Assembly: GCF_021151785.1 (NCBI RefSeq)
Contig: NZ_JAGKWP010000053.1
Coordinates: forward strand, 1 to 15,863
Direction of reading: 5' to 3'
DNA: 15,863 nucleotides
From: Flavobacterium sp.
Lineage (GTDB): Bacteria > Bacteroidota > Bacteroidia > Flavobacteriales > Flavobacteriaceae
The translations under genes and the position numbers were made by a program. A model generated the notes under the pieces. It did not search any database, was not told where the DNA came from, and saw only the letters and a program-made list of their open reading frames with translations. Below are positions 6,484 through 14,863 of the stretch, piece after piece (position 1 is the stretch's first letter; each line of letters opens with the position of its first letter).

Positions 6484-8373
6484 ATGAATCTAATGACTGA
6501 ATATACTAATGAAATAGATGCTTCAGTTGATGATGTGATATATGAAAGTCTTAAACCGTCATCTCCCCAAAGCTTTTTCCTTTTTGCAGGTGCAGGTTCT
6601 GGGAAAACAAGGACACTTGTAAATGTGCTGGCCCGCTTTAAAAAGGAGTTTGGACAGGAATATAAATTAAGAAATAAAAGAATTGCAATCATTACATATA
6701 CTAACGCAGCTGCAGATGAAATTACTCATAGATTAGAGTATAGTTCAATATTTAGTATTAGCACAATTCATAGTTTTTGTTGGGAATTAATAAAGAACTT
6801 CACTCCCGATATAAAAAGCTGGCTAAAGGATAGCCTAAGTGCAGAAATAGTGGAATTACAAGAACAACAATCTAAGAGTAAAGATTTAACTAACAAAACA
6901 TCCATTGGTAGAGCAAAAAAAATAGAATCAAAAAATAAAAGGCTTGCATCGCTTGAAACCATTCAAAAGTTCATTTATAATCCTAATGGAGATAATTTAA
7001 CTAAAGATTCTTTAAATCATACAGAGGTAATTTCGATTACTGCTGATTTTATTAAATCGAAAGATTTATTCAAGCAAATATTAATAAATAGATACCCAGT
7101 TATTTTTATAGATGAAAGTCAGGATACTAAAAAAGAGTTAATCGATGCATTATTTGAACTTCAAAGTCAATATGAAGAAAGACTTTCGTTGGGATTATTT
7201 GGAGATACAATGCAAAGGATTTATACAGATGGCAAGGAAAATTTAGGCGTAGGATTACCCGACAAATGGGTTAAGCCTGCAAAAAAAATGAATCATCGTT
7301 CAAAATCAAGAATAATTGACTTAATAAATAAAATTAGAAAAGACATAGATGGTCAGGAACAATTTTCACGCATTGAAAATAAAGGTGGAGTCGTTAGATT
7401 CTTTGCTGTTTCTCGTGCAAAGGATAAATTTGAGACAGAAGAACAGATTCGTCAGAAAATGCAAACAGAAACAAAAGACGATAAGTGGTCTGGAGATAAT
7501 GCTGAGGTTATGACTTTGACATTGGAGCATCATATGGCTGCAAGAAGAATGGGCTTTTCCAATTTCTTTACACCTCTTTATACTGTTGATAGGCTAAAAA
7601 CAGGTTTGTTAGACGGTACTTCTTCTTCTATTAATTTATTTTCGAAAACAATTTTGCCTTTATATAGGGCCTATATCAAGGCAAATAAATTCGAGATTGC
7701 GAATATTATAAAACAACATTCATATTTAATAGATAAGGAGACATTACAAAATAATGTCAACAAATTAGAAGTTTTACATACTACAAATAATAAGGTTAAC
7801 GAATTATTGGCTTTATGGAACGAAGATAGTAATCCTAGATTAATTGAGATACTCAAGAAAATACAACAAACTAATTTATTTAAAATTTCGTCTGTATTAA
7901 AATTTGTTTTACAAAGAGGAGACATTGATAATACTAATATTGAAGATGATGAAAAAACGGAAGACGATGAAGTTCTTGTAGCTTGGGAAGAAGCATTGAA
8001 AGCCAATTTTTCTGAGATTGTAAAGTATAACGAATATATCAACGAAGAGTCAAAATTTGGAACGCATCAAGGTGTTAAAGGACTTGAATTCGATCGGGTA
8101 ATGGTTATTATTGATGATGAAGAATCAAAAGGTTTTATGTTTAGCTATGATAAGTTATTTGGCTTAAAGCCTCTCAGCGCCAACGATAATAAAAATATAG
8201 ATGAAGGTAAAGAAACAGGAATAGATAGGACAATACGATTGTTTTATGTTGCATGTAGTAGAGCTAAAGATAGTTTAGCATTGGTTTCTTACACAGACTT
8301 ACCAGAAGAACTAAAAAAGAATGTCATTAGTAATGGGTGGTTTAGTGAAGATGAAGTGGAAGTGATTGTATAA
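6484..8373 (+). CDS. UvrD/Rep-like superfamily 1 helicase (GajB-like)
   Basis: All main SF1A helicase motifs are visible in this 629-residue protein. They are Walker A AGAGSGKT (35-42); motif Ia ITYTNAAADEI; ISTIHSFCWE; motif II FIDESQDT (D210, E211); motif III LFGDTMQRIY; the motif IV region MNHRSKSRI; motif V THQGVKGLEFD (527-537); and motif VI LFYVACSRAK (586-595, with R593). It should use ATP to move along or unwind DNA. In Gabija the helicase partner (GajB) binds the OLD nuclease complex, and the gene order and two-base gap to the OLD gene support the same partnership. Motif II reads DESQD rather than the common DEAQD. An acidic stretch (about 483-500) lies in the region before motif V. 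GajB proteins are often near 500 residues, so this one is longer. A second in-frame ATG at 6493 could also be the start. Confidence 0.87.
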   Translation: MNLMTEYTNEIDASVDDVIYESLKPSSPQSFFLFAGAGSGKTRTLVNVLARFKKEFGQEYKLRNKRIAIITYTNAAADEITHRLEYSSIFSISTIHSFCWELIKNFTPDIKSWLKDSLSAEIVELQEQQSKSKDLTNKTSIGRAKKIESKNKRLASLETIQKFIYNPNGDNLTKDSLNHTEVISITADFIKSKDLFKQILINRYPVIFIDESQDTKKELIDALFELQSQYEERLSLGLFGDTMQRIYTDGKENLGVGLPDKWVKPAKKMNHRSKSRIIDLINKIRKDIDGQEQFSRIENKGGVVRFFAVSRAKDKFETEEQIRQKMQTETKDDKWSGDNAEVMTLTLEHHMAARRMGFSNFFTPLYTVDRLKTGLLDGTSSSINLFSKTILPLYRAYIKANKFEIANIIKQHSYLIDKETLQNNVNKLEVLHTTNNKVNELLALWNEDSNPRLIEILKKIQQTNLFKISSVLKFVLQRGDIDNTNIEDDEKTEDDEVLVAWEEALKANFSEIVKYNEYINEESKFGTHQGVKGLEFDRVMVIIDDEESKGFMFSYDKLFGLKPLSANDNKNIDEGKETGIDRTIRLFYVACSRAKDSLALVSYTDLPEELKKNVISNGWFSEDEVEVIV

Positions 8374-8409
8374 GAGTATCCTTTTATGGATGATGATTCC
8401 ACTTCAACA

Positions 8410-8439
8410 TTGAACACACTAAACACTATCAGTGTGCAA
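8410..8439 (+). other. Hairpin in the spacer between the two defence operons
   Basis: TTG (8410-8412) plus CACACT (8415-8420) pairs with AGTGTG plus CAA (8431-8439), leaving a 2-base bulge and a 10-base loop. An alternative nested pairing is ACACT (8423-8427) with AGTGT (8431-8435). It begins about 35 bases after the helicase stop. It could contribute to termination or be an operator for the Wadjet genes. Confidence 0.35.
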
Positions 8440-8441
8440 CT

Positions 8442-8463
8442 GTTATTTAATTACATAAATAAC
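8442..8463 (+). terminator. AT-rich hairpin followed by a T-rich tract
   Basis: GTTATTTA (8442-8449) is an exact inverted repeat of TAAATAAC (8456-8463) with a 6-base loop, immediately followed by TTTTCTTATTT. The layout is that of an intrinsic terminator, but the stem has only two G-C pairs, so its strength is doubtful. It ends 16 bases before the jetA start and may instead be a binding site governing Wadjet expression. Confidence 0.4.
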
Positions 8464-8479
8464 TTTTCTTATTTCATCT

Positions 8480-9667
8480 ATGTTCACAATAGCCTCCATA
8501 AAAGAATTAATTCAAATACTTCAATGGTCGAAAGATTTGTTGATTCAGATGTTTGAGAAAAGAAAAGACATTTTATATAAATATGAATATGCTTTAGAAA
8601 TTCTCGATGCTGAACGAATTGATTCTTTAATAGAGAAGGGCATAATACGTGTTAATGGAATCTATTTAGAATTGGATGATTCTTTTTTAGATTTTTTTGA
8701 ACAGGTGCTGGATGTAAACGAAGAAATCAATACCGCGTACATTCATGAAAATATTGAACAAATAAAGGAAACAATACTGTATTATCTTCAGGAAAATAAT
8801 GAAAGCAGAAAATATGGGTATCTACGTACAATCAAATCTTCAATCCGTAAAACAGGCAGGATCATTCTGCGAAATATTTTTGATCTGAATCGGAACATTG
8901 ATAATGCTTTCAAGACAGAGCCAAACTATAAGATCAAAATCACCAAGCTTCAACATTACGATCGCAAAAGAGAAAATATTATTACGTTAATTGAGCAAAT
9001 TGCAAAACTCATCAACGAGGAAGAATTGACCTTTTTCAGAGTTGCGCTGGATGAAGAGCTGAAGACAATTACCATTTTACTCCGCCATCAATTAAATGAA
9101 TCGAGGCATAATTTAGTAGAATTACAAACTCAGATTATAGAGTATCTGAACCGAATAAAATATCAGACAGAAATTATTGAAAAGATAAGACAGGTCAAGT
9201 ATTTGAAAGATCAGTTTGAATTAAAAACTAAAACCAACTTTTTGGAGGTACTATCTAAAAATATTTCTTTGTTGTTTGAGCCTAAACCTTCGTATTCGTT
9301 AAAACTTTCATTAGAACAACTGAAGCAGGATTCGATATATGATTTACTTTTAAAAGTAAATCAGAAAAATAAAAGTGGAATCAAACCTACCATGCCCGTT
9401 GCGGGAGCAATGTCTAATGAGTATCTGAATGTTGAAACTGAAGAAGAAATAATTATTAATCTTGATGAACTGAAACAGAATTTCATAGCATCGGGTACGG
9501 ATTTGTTTCAGTTTATCCTGTATTGTTCATATCCAAGAGAAGTTTCTTTCGAAGAAAAGGTAACTATCTATTGTCAGATGGTTTCGTTCTACGAAAAAGA
9601 GTTCAATGTTACAGAAACATTTAATTCGCATAAAGAAATTGAATATGCCATGGTTTTCCCTAAATAA
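8480..9667 (+). CDS. jetA: Wadjet kleisin-like subunit JetA
   Basis: This is the first gene of the Wadjet operon. The 395-residue product is almost wholly helical: an N-terminal winged-helix-like segment (about 1-90), a long helical middle with coiled-coil character (about 150-270), and a C-terminal region (about 330-395) likely to contact the SMC head. It has no catalytic motif. JetA is the MukF/MksF-type kleisin that bridges the JetC heads and binds JetB. The assignment rests mainly on order and size within an otherwise clear JetABCD operon, because kleisins vary widely in sequence. No Shine-Dalgarno precedes the ATG; the preceding sequence is a T-rich tract. It is separated from the upstream helicase by 106 bases and from jetB by 5. 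Confidence 0.85.
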   Translation: MFTIASIKELIQILQWSKDLLIQMFEKRKDILYKYEYALEILDAERIDSLIEKGIIRVNGIYLELDDSFLDFFEQVLDVNEEINTAYIHENIEQIKETILYYLQENNESRKYGYLRTIKSSIRKTGRIILRNIFDLNRNIDNAFKTEPNYKIKITKLQHYDRKRENIITLIEQIAKLINEEELTFFRVALDEELKTITILLRHQLNESRHNLVELQTQIIEYLNRIKYQTEIIEKIRQVKYLKDQFELKTKTNFLEVLSKNISLLFEPKPSYSLKLSLEQLKQDSIYDLLLKVNQKNKSGIKPTMPVAGAMSNEYLNVETEEEIIINLDELKQNFIASGTDLFQFILYCSYPREVSFEEKVTIYCQMVSFYEKEFNVTETFNSHKEIEYAMVFPK

Positions 9668-9672
9668 GCATT

Positions 9673-10239
9673 ATGACAGACCTACCTAAACAAACGGGCG
9701 AAATCTTTGAACTGCTGAGTAAAGGCCAGTTCATATGTTCGGATAGTGCACAACTGGATATCCGGAAACTATATTCCGTGTTAGAAGATAATCCACAGCT
9801 GGCAGATTATTTTCAGGCCATTAACTTTAAATTGGAAAGTGGCGGAGAGTATTATTATTTTTCCAGGATAGAAAATCGCGTTGATATAGAACGAAAGATT
9901 GAAACGGCATTTCGCTGGATTGATATTGTAGATTTTTTCAAAGCGTTTGAAAATACGTTTGGTCCAGGGTATCACTTTACACCATTTGATATTCTTGTAA
10001 AGTTGAATGTAGATGCGCTTTTGAAAAACAAGTTGGAGGGGTTGCGTAAATATTCAAAGGAAGATACATTTGATGCAAGCCTACAAAAAATATTGGATAT
10101 GTTGGTAAAAGACAACTTTATAGAGCTTCAGAATGAAATTACAAAATCATATAAAGTATTGTCGTCTTTTAAGTTTCTTGAAGAATTAATTTTAACTATT
10201 AATATTCCTGATGAGATAAAAAATGAGATACCTGAGTAA
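9673..10239 (+). CDS. jetB: Wadjet KITE-like subunit JetB
   Basis: The 188-residue protein matches the MukE/MksE-like subunit of Wadjet in size and position. It appears to be built of tandem winged-helix domains: helices and short strands run through residues 10-90 (including YYYFSRIENR and FRWIDIVDFFKAFE) and a second helical unit lies near 95-185. It is expected to bind the JetA kleisin and DNA in the JetABC loop-extruding complex. It starts 5 bases after the jetA stop and overlaps the jetC start by 17 bases, which points to coupled translation. No enzymatic motif is present. Confidence 0.83.
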   Translation: MTDLPKQTGEIFELLSKGQFICSDSAQLDIRKLYSVLEDNPQLADYFQAINFKLESGGEYYYFSRIENRVDIERKIETAFRWIDIVDFFKAFENTFGPGYHFTPFDILVKLNVDALLKNKLEGLRKYSKEDTFDASLQKILDMLVKDNFIELQNEITKSYKVLSSFKFLEELILTINIPDEIKNEIPE

Positions 10240-13200
10240 AATTGTTTTTATAAATAGTGCCGCAATCAAGTATGCTGAAATTAATCTTGATGGCAATATA
10301 CATTTGATCGGTACACAGGGTGTAGGTAAAAGTACCTTACTAAGAGCCATATTATATTTTTACAATGCAGATAGCCTCAAACTAGGAATACCTTCGGGTA
10401 AAAAGAGTTTTGCAGAGCACTATTTTTCATACGCCAATTCGTTCATTATTTATGAAGTTACCCGTGAGACGGGTGTATACACAATTCTTGCTTTTAAATC
10501 GCAGGGCCGTGTTAATTTCAGGTTTATAGATACTGCATATTCACGAGAGCATTATATTGATGGAGATGGCAAGGCATTTGATGGCTGGGAAAAAATACGT
10601 GCGAAACTGGGTACGATTCTTTCTTCAAAAAAAGTAGATCGTTATGAAGAATACAGAGATATACTGTATGGAAATACTGAATCAAAAAAAGAATTCAAAA
10701 AATTTTCTTTGCTGGAGAGTAAGCAGTATCAAAATATACCTCGTACCATTCAGAATGTTTTTCTCAGTTCGAAACTTGAAGCAGAATTTATTAAGCAAAC
10801 GATTATAAAATCACTCAATGAAGATGATGTGATAATTAATCTGGAGACGTATAGCCATCATTTAAGAGATTTTGAAAATCAACTGAATGATATAAACAAG
10901 TTTCGATCTCCGAATATAATCAAACAAGTTGAAGGGGTATCAGCCTTGTATGTGGATGTTAAAAGGCTTGATGCGGATAAAAAACAGTTGGCAGGCCAGC
11001 TTGCATGGGCGCGTGAAAGAAATAAACAAACGGAACCTGTTTTACGAAATCAGTTGAAACACCAGGAATCGGAGCAGAAAGTATTTATAGAAAAGCGCGC
11101 ATTACTTGATTCGGAATTCGGAGAGATAAAACAAAAAATAAAGAATTCAATCTCTCAACTGGAAAAAGATTTGGGCACGATTGAGAAAAAGAAAACGTAT
11201 TACAAGAATCTTGACATAGGAAAAATTATTGAGCGTGTTTCTAAAAAAGAGACACTAGAGGCTGGCCAATCTGCCCTTATAAAGGAAAAGACTGTATTGA
11301 CCACACAGTTTTCTGAGATTACAACGAAGTATGAAACGCTGCTAACTGAAGCAAAAAATGCATTTAATACTTTTGAAAACATACAACAATCTAATATTTT
11401 AAAAACAAAAGAACAGCTTCAGCAAAATAAAACAGCGATTTTGCTTTCGTACGAAAAGCTCGTTTCAGAAATTAGGGCTGCCAAAGAAGTAGAGCTGAAT
11501 GAAGCCAAAGAATATGTAGAACAGCAAAAGGATCAGTTAAAAACGTGGCAATTAAAAGACGCAGAGAACAAACATAAACGTTTTTTTGAAAAGGAAATAG
11601 AATCGTTGAAGAAATCGAAAAATGATTATGAAACATTAATCCTTCGTTTTCAAAATGAAAAAAATCTTTTAAACGAACAGATAAAATCCTTTCAGCAGCA
11701 ATGGGAGCTTGAAGAGGCCCGTCAACAGGTAAATACAGAGAACAAAAAAGAAAGGCTGGATGCAAAAATCCAACTATTAACTCAAGACATAACATCCATT
11801 CAACTCAATATTGATAACAGTAAAGGTTCGCTGTATGGTTGGCTGAATGAACATGTAAACGGTTGGGAAGATACAATTGGTAAAGTAATCGATGAGAAAA
11901 TACTTTTCATGGAGGGATTGGAACCGAAACTTGGTCAACGTAATGATACGTTATTTGGTGTAACGATTCGATTGGGTGAGATTGATAAAAAAGTAAAAAC
12001 GCTTTCGGATTACATACAGGAAAAGGAAGCGAAAGAAAATGAGCGAACTGAAGTTATTCAGCATATAAGTCAATTGCAAGAGAATTCACTTTTAGAATTA
12101 AGTAAAATAAGGAAAAAGTTTCAGCCTAAAATTAAAGAAGTTAAAGAGCGGTTACTTGAAATTGATTATGAAATAGATAGTAAAACCAAACTTGCGAAGG
12201 AGGCTGAAGTAGGCATATCTGATTGGATTGTAAAAGCACAGGCAGAAAAGGAGCGGATAACTGTTTCGATATTGGAAGAGATTAAGCGTGCTGAAGAAAG
12301 TCTTGCTATAGCAAAAAAGGGAGAAGAAAAGATACGGTTATCTATATCAAGTAATATTGCAGACGCAAATAAAGAACGTGATACAAAGATTCAAGAACAA
12401 GAACGTATTCAGTCAACTCTACAATCTAAGATTGAAAAGGATTTAAAAGACAAGAAAAAGGAATTCGATACTACGGTTGAAGAAATACATGTACAGCAAA
12501 CAAGTGAGCTTGCGGGTAAAGGAGCGGATACGACTAAATTAGATCAGATTAATGCGGCACTTGAAAAAATTAAACGAGAGCTTGAGTACATTGATACGGA
12601 AGGCAGAAAACATGTAAACGGCTATGATAAAGATAAAGAAGAGCTGCTGGATTTTGAAGATGCATATAGACGTAAAAGAGAAAATGAACAATTATTATTT
12701 ATCAAAGAAGAAAAAAAATATGCCGTTCAAAAAAATGAGATTTCTTCTACGATTGAATCATTTAATTCTATAATAAAACAGCAATCTTCAGAGATTGAGT
12801 CTATTGAAAAGGATTCTGTTGCTTTTGAAGAATTCATACGGACGGATTGTTATTTGAATATCGGACAGTTTCTTTCTAATCTTCAGGAAGAATTTAACAA
12901 TTCCAATACATTAGTTATTCTCATTGATCAGTGTAAACTCGTATACTATAGTAGAATAGACAAACTCAATATCCTTAAGGAGAAAATAAATGGATTTTTA
13001 GGCAATTTTTCGCATCAGAATTTATTTAGCTTTAATGTTGATATTAAGATGGAGCATGAGTTTCTTCAGTTTGCAACAGATTTGAATGATTTTATTTCGC
13101 AAGATAGAATCTCTGAATTTGAACGACGTGTAAATGAAAAATATGCAGGGATCATTAAGCTTGTGGGAAATGAAACAACAGACTTAACATCAAGGGAAGG

Positions 13201-13867
13201 AGAGATTAACAAGATTGTTAAAGACATCAATGCTGATTTTGAAAAGAAAAACTTTGTAGGCATTATTCAAAAAATTGAGTTAAAAATGGATGAAAGTTTA
13301 AATCCTATCGTTCATATTTTAAAGCAAATTAAGAAGTTTAATGATGAAAATGTCTTTAGCCTAGGTGCTGCAAATTTGTTTTCATCGGTAGATATGGAGT
13401 CGAAAAATAAAAAAGCGATTGATTTATTGAAACAACTTGTTAAGGAAATAATACGATCCAAACAAGAATCAATTTCTTTATCTGATTCGTTTGAACTGAG
13501 ATTTCGCGTGATTGAAAATCAAAATGATACCGGTTGGGTAGAAAAGCTTGCAAATGTTGGTTCAGAAGGTACTGATATCCTAGTTAAAGCTATGATCAAT
13601 ATTATGCTCTTAAATGTCTTCAAAGAAGGTGCATCCAAACGATTTAAAGACTTTAGATTACATTGTATGATGGATGAGATAGGAAAGTTACACCCTGCAA
13701 ATGTGAGAGGTATCTTAAAGTTTGCTAATGATAGAAACATTGTTCTTATAAATGGATCGCCTACGGAAAATGACGCAATGGCATTCCGCCATATTTACAA
13801 ACTTGAAAAAGATGCGCAAAGTATTACTAAAGTAAAACGAATTGTTACACAGTATACAACTATATGA
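10223..13867 (+). CDS. jetC: Wadjet SMC-like ATPase JetC
   Basis: The 1214-residue protein is an SMC/MukB-like motor. Walker A is GTQGVGKS (30-37). The C-terminal half-site has a signature-like GSEGTD (1113-1118) and Walker B MMDEIG (D1151, E1152), followed by a D-loop-like KLHPAN and the strand NIVLINGSP. Between them lie two long Lys/Glu-rich coiled-coil arms (about 250-530 and 600-860) around a hinge-like segment (about 535-590, SLYGWLNEHVNG to DTLFGVTIRL). In known Wadjet systems JetABC extrudes DNA loops and detects small closed circles, which JetD then cleaves. The gene overlaps jetB by 17 bases at its start and jetD by 4 bases (ATGA) at its end. Length and layout are normal for JetC, and no frame disruption is seen. 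Confidence 0.93.
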   Translation: MRYLSKIVFINSAAIKYAEINLDGNIHLIGTQGVGKSTLLRAILYFYNADSLKLGIPSGKKSFAEHYFSYANSFIIYEVTRETGVYTILAFKSQGRVNFRFIDTAYSREHYIDGDGKAFDGWEKIRAKLGTILSSKKVDRYEEYRDILYGNTESKKEFKKFSLLESKQYQNIPRTIQNVFLSSKLEAEFIKQTIIKSLNEDDVIINLETYSHHLRDFENQLNDINKFRSPNIIKQVEGVSALYVDVKRLDADKKQLAGQLAWARERNKQTEPVLRNQLKHQESEQKVFIEKRALLDSEFGEIKQKIKNSISQLEKDLGTIEKKKTYYKNLDIGKIIERVSKKETLEAGQSALIKEKTVLTTQFSEITTKYETLLTEAKNAFNTFENIQQSNILKTKEQLQQNKTAILLSYEKLVSEIRAAKEVELNEAKEYVEQQKDQLKTWQLKDAENKHKRFFEKEIESLKKSKNDYETLILRFQNEKNLLNEQIKSFQQQWELEEARQQVNTENKKERLDAKIQLLTQDITSIQLNIDNSKGSLYGWLNEHVNGWEDTIGKVIDEKILFMEGLEPKLGQRNDTLFGVTIRLGEIDKKVKTLSDYIQEKEAKENERTEVIQHISQLQENSLLELSKIRKKFQPKIKEVKERLLEIDYEIDSKTKLAKEAEVGISDWIVKAQAEKERITVSILEEIKRAEESLAIAKKGEEKIRLSISSNIADANKERDTKIQEQERIQSTLQSKIEKDLKDKKKEFDTTVEEIHVQQTSELAGKGADTTKLDQINAALEKIKRELEYIDTEGRKHVNGYDKDKEELLDFEDAYRRKRENEQLLFIKEEKKYAVQKNEISSTIESFNSIIKQQSSEIESIEKDSVAFEEFIRTDCYLNIGQFLSNLQEEFNNSNTLVILIDQCKLVYYSRIDKLNILKEKINGFLGNFSHQNLFSFNVDIKMEHEFLQFATDLNDFISQDRISEFERRVNEKYAGIIKLVGNETTDLTSREGEINKIVKDINADFEKKNFVGIIQKIELKMDESLNPIVHILKQIKKFNDENVFSLGAANLFSSVDMESKNKKAIDLLKQLVKEIIRSKQESISLSDSFELRFRVIENQNDTGWVEKLANVGSEGTDILVKAMINIMLLNVFKEGASKRFKDFRLHCMMDEIGKLHPANVRGILKFANDRNIVLINGSPTENDAMAFRHIYKLEKDAQSITKVKRIVTQYTTI

Positions 13868-14727
13868 GTATTTCATTATCCATAGCAAAAAGACTTGTAC
13901 AGTTATTGAATGGTGAAAAGATTGCATCCAGTCAGCTTAAGAATGTTTTCATTGAAGAATTGATGAAGGAGCAAATAATATCATCATTTATTCAAGGGCG
14001 GTCTAAGTCATCTCTATATGTTTCTGATCCTAGTAGTCTCATATCATACTTAAAAAATCATTACGGCATAAATGATCTGAACTTATATATTGCAACCTTA
14101 GAGCGTGAAGATTTAATACGTGCTGACTCTGTGCAAATATCTTCTGATTCAAAAATTAAATCTATACGTACGTTTAAAGGTTTTTTAGTTTCAAGTTTCG
14201 AGCCGATTGAAGCTTATTTAAATGGCTATTTAATTACAATAAATCCACCGGAAGGTAGCTTTTCATTTATATATGATTTTGAATCTTTTGTGCTAAATGA
14301 GAATATAGTTGTTGTTGGAATTGAAAACCCAGAAAATTTTAGATTCATCAGCAAACAATCATATTTATTTCCTAATCAGAAAATATTGTTTGTATGTAGG
14401 TATCCACATAGTCATGACTTGATAAAATGGTTAATGAAAATTCCTAACCAATATATTCATTATGGAGATTTTGATTTTGCTGGCTTACGCATATACTTGT
14501 ATGAATATAAAGTAAAGCTTGGCGAAAAAGCATCTTTTTTTATTCCTGATAAGATTGAATATTATATTGAAAAATATGGAAGCCTGAATATATACAATAC
14601 ACAAATTCATCTACGACCCAATAGAGAAATGGTTATAGATGAAAATGTAGATATGTTATTGAAGGTAATTGATGTATGTAAAAAAGGTTTGGAACAGGAA
14701 ATTTTTATAAATAATCTACAAAAATAG
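13864..14727 (+). CDS. jetD: Wadjet TOPRIM nuclease JetD (short form)
   Basis: JetD is the nuclease that cuts plasmid DNA after JetABC has finished extruding it. The 287-residue protein has a TOPRIM-type core: VVVGIENPENF (E154) and HYGDFDFAGLRI (D202, D204) supply the metal-binding acidic residues, and the C-terminal GLEQE (275-279) matches the conserved tail of the family. The N-terminal 110 or so residues look like a winged-helix region. Type I JetD proteins are near 380-400 residues, so this one is about 100 shorter, suggesting a reduced N-terminal arm and probably a different Wadjet subtype. I cannot assign the subtype by eye. It is the last gene of the operon, coupled to jetC by an ATGA overlap. 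Confidence 0.9.
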   Translation: MSISLSIAKRLVQLLNGEKIASSQLKNVFIEELMKEQIISSFIQGRSKSSLYVSDPSSLISYLKNHYGINDLNLYIATLEREDLIRADSVQISSDSKIKSIRTFKGFLVSSFEPIEAYLNGYLITINPPEGSFSFIYDFESFVLNENIVVVGIENPENFRFISKQSYLFPNQKILFVCRYPHSHDLIKWLMKIPNQYIHYGDFDFAGLRIYLYEYKVKLGEKASFFIPDKIEYYIEKYGSLNIYNTQIHLRPNREMVIDENVDMLLKVIDVCKKGLEQEIFINNLQK

Positions 14728-14863
14728 AAACATTCATAAAAGCTGTAATATTTAATAACTACTAACTTATATCCAACAGTTAGGTTGAAGACATCAAAAT
14801 TAAAACTTAGAAAATTTTCTTCAAATATATTTCGTTCTCTTTGTTTAGCATTGGTATGAATTT
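14728..14863. other. Convergent spacer after jetD
   Basis: This 136-base spacer separates the jetD stop from the stop of the minus-strand gene. It has a CTAAC/GTTAG dyad with a 12-base loop (about 14762-14783) and a 12-bp palindrome AGAAAATTTTCT (14809-14820), but no convincing intrinsic terminator. It contains nothing resembling the missing part of sbcD. Confidence 0.4.

Noticed and set aside
7671..8042. 123-codon minus-strand open frame
   Set aside because: It lies wholly inside the helicase gene, whose motifs are continuous on the plus strand. The antisense product is Ser/Leu/Phe-rich with no recognisable domain, as expected for a shadow of AT-rich coding DNA.
11472..11795. 107-codon minus-strand open frame within jetC
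   Set aside because: It is antisense to a coiled-coil arm of JetC. Long antisense frames are common opposite Lys/Glu-rich repeats, and no start signal or domain supports it.
14809..14820. Palindrome AGAAAATTTTCT as a terminator
   Set aside because: It has no loop, only two G-C pairs and no following U tract, so it is more likely a chance palindrome in AT-rich DNA.
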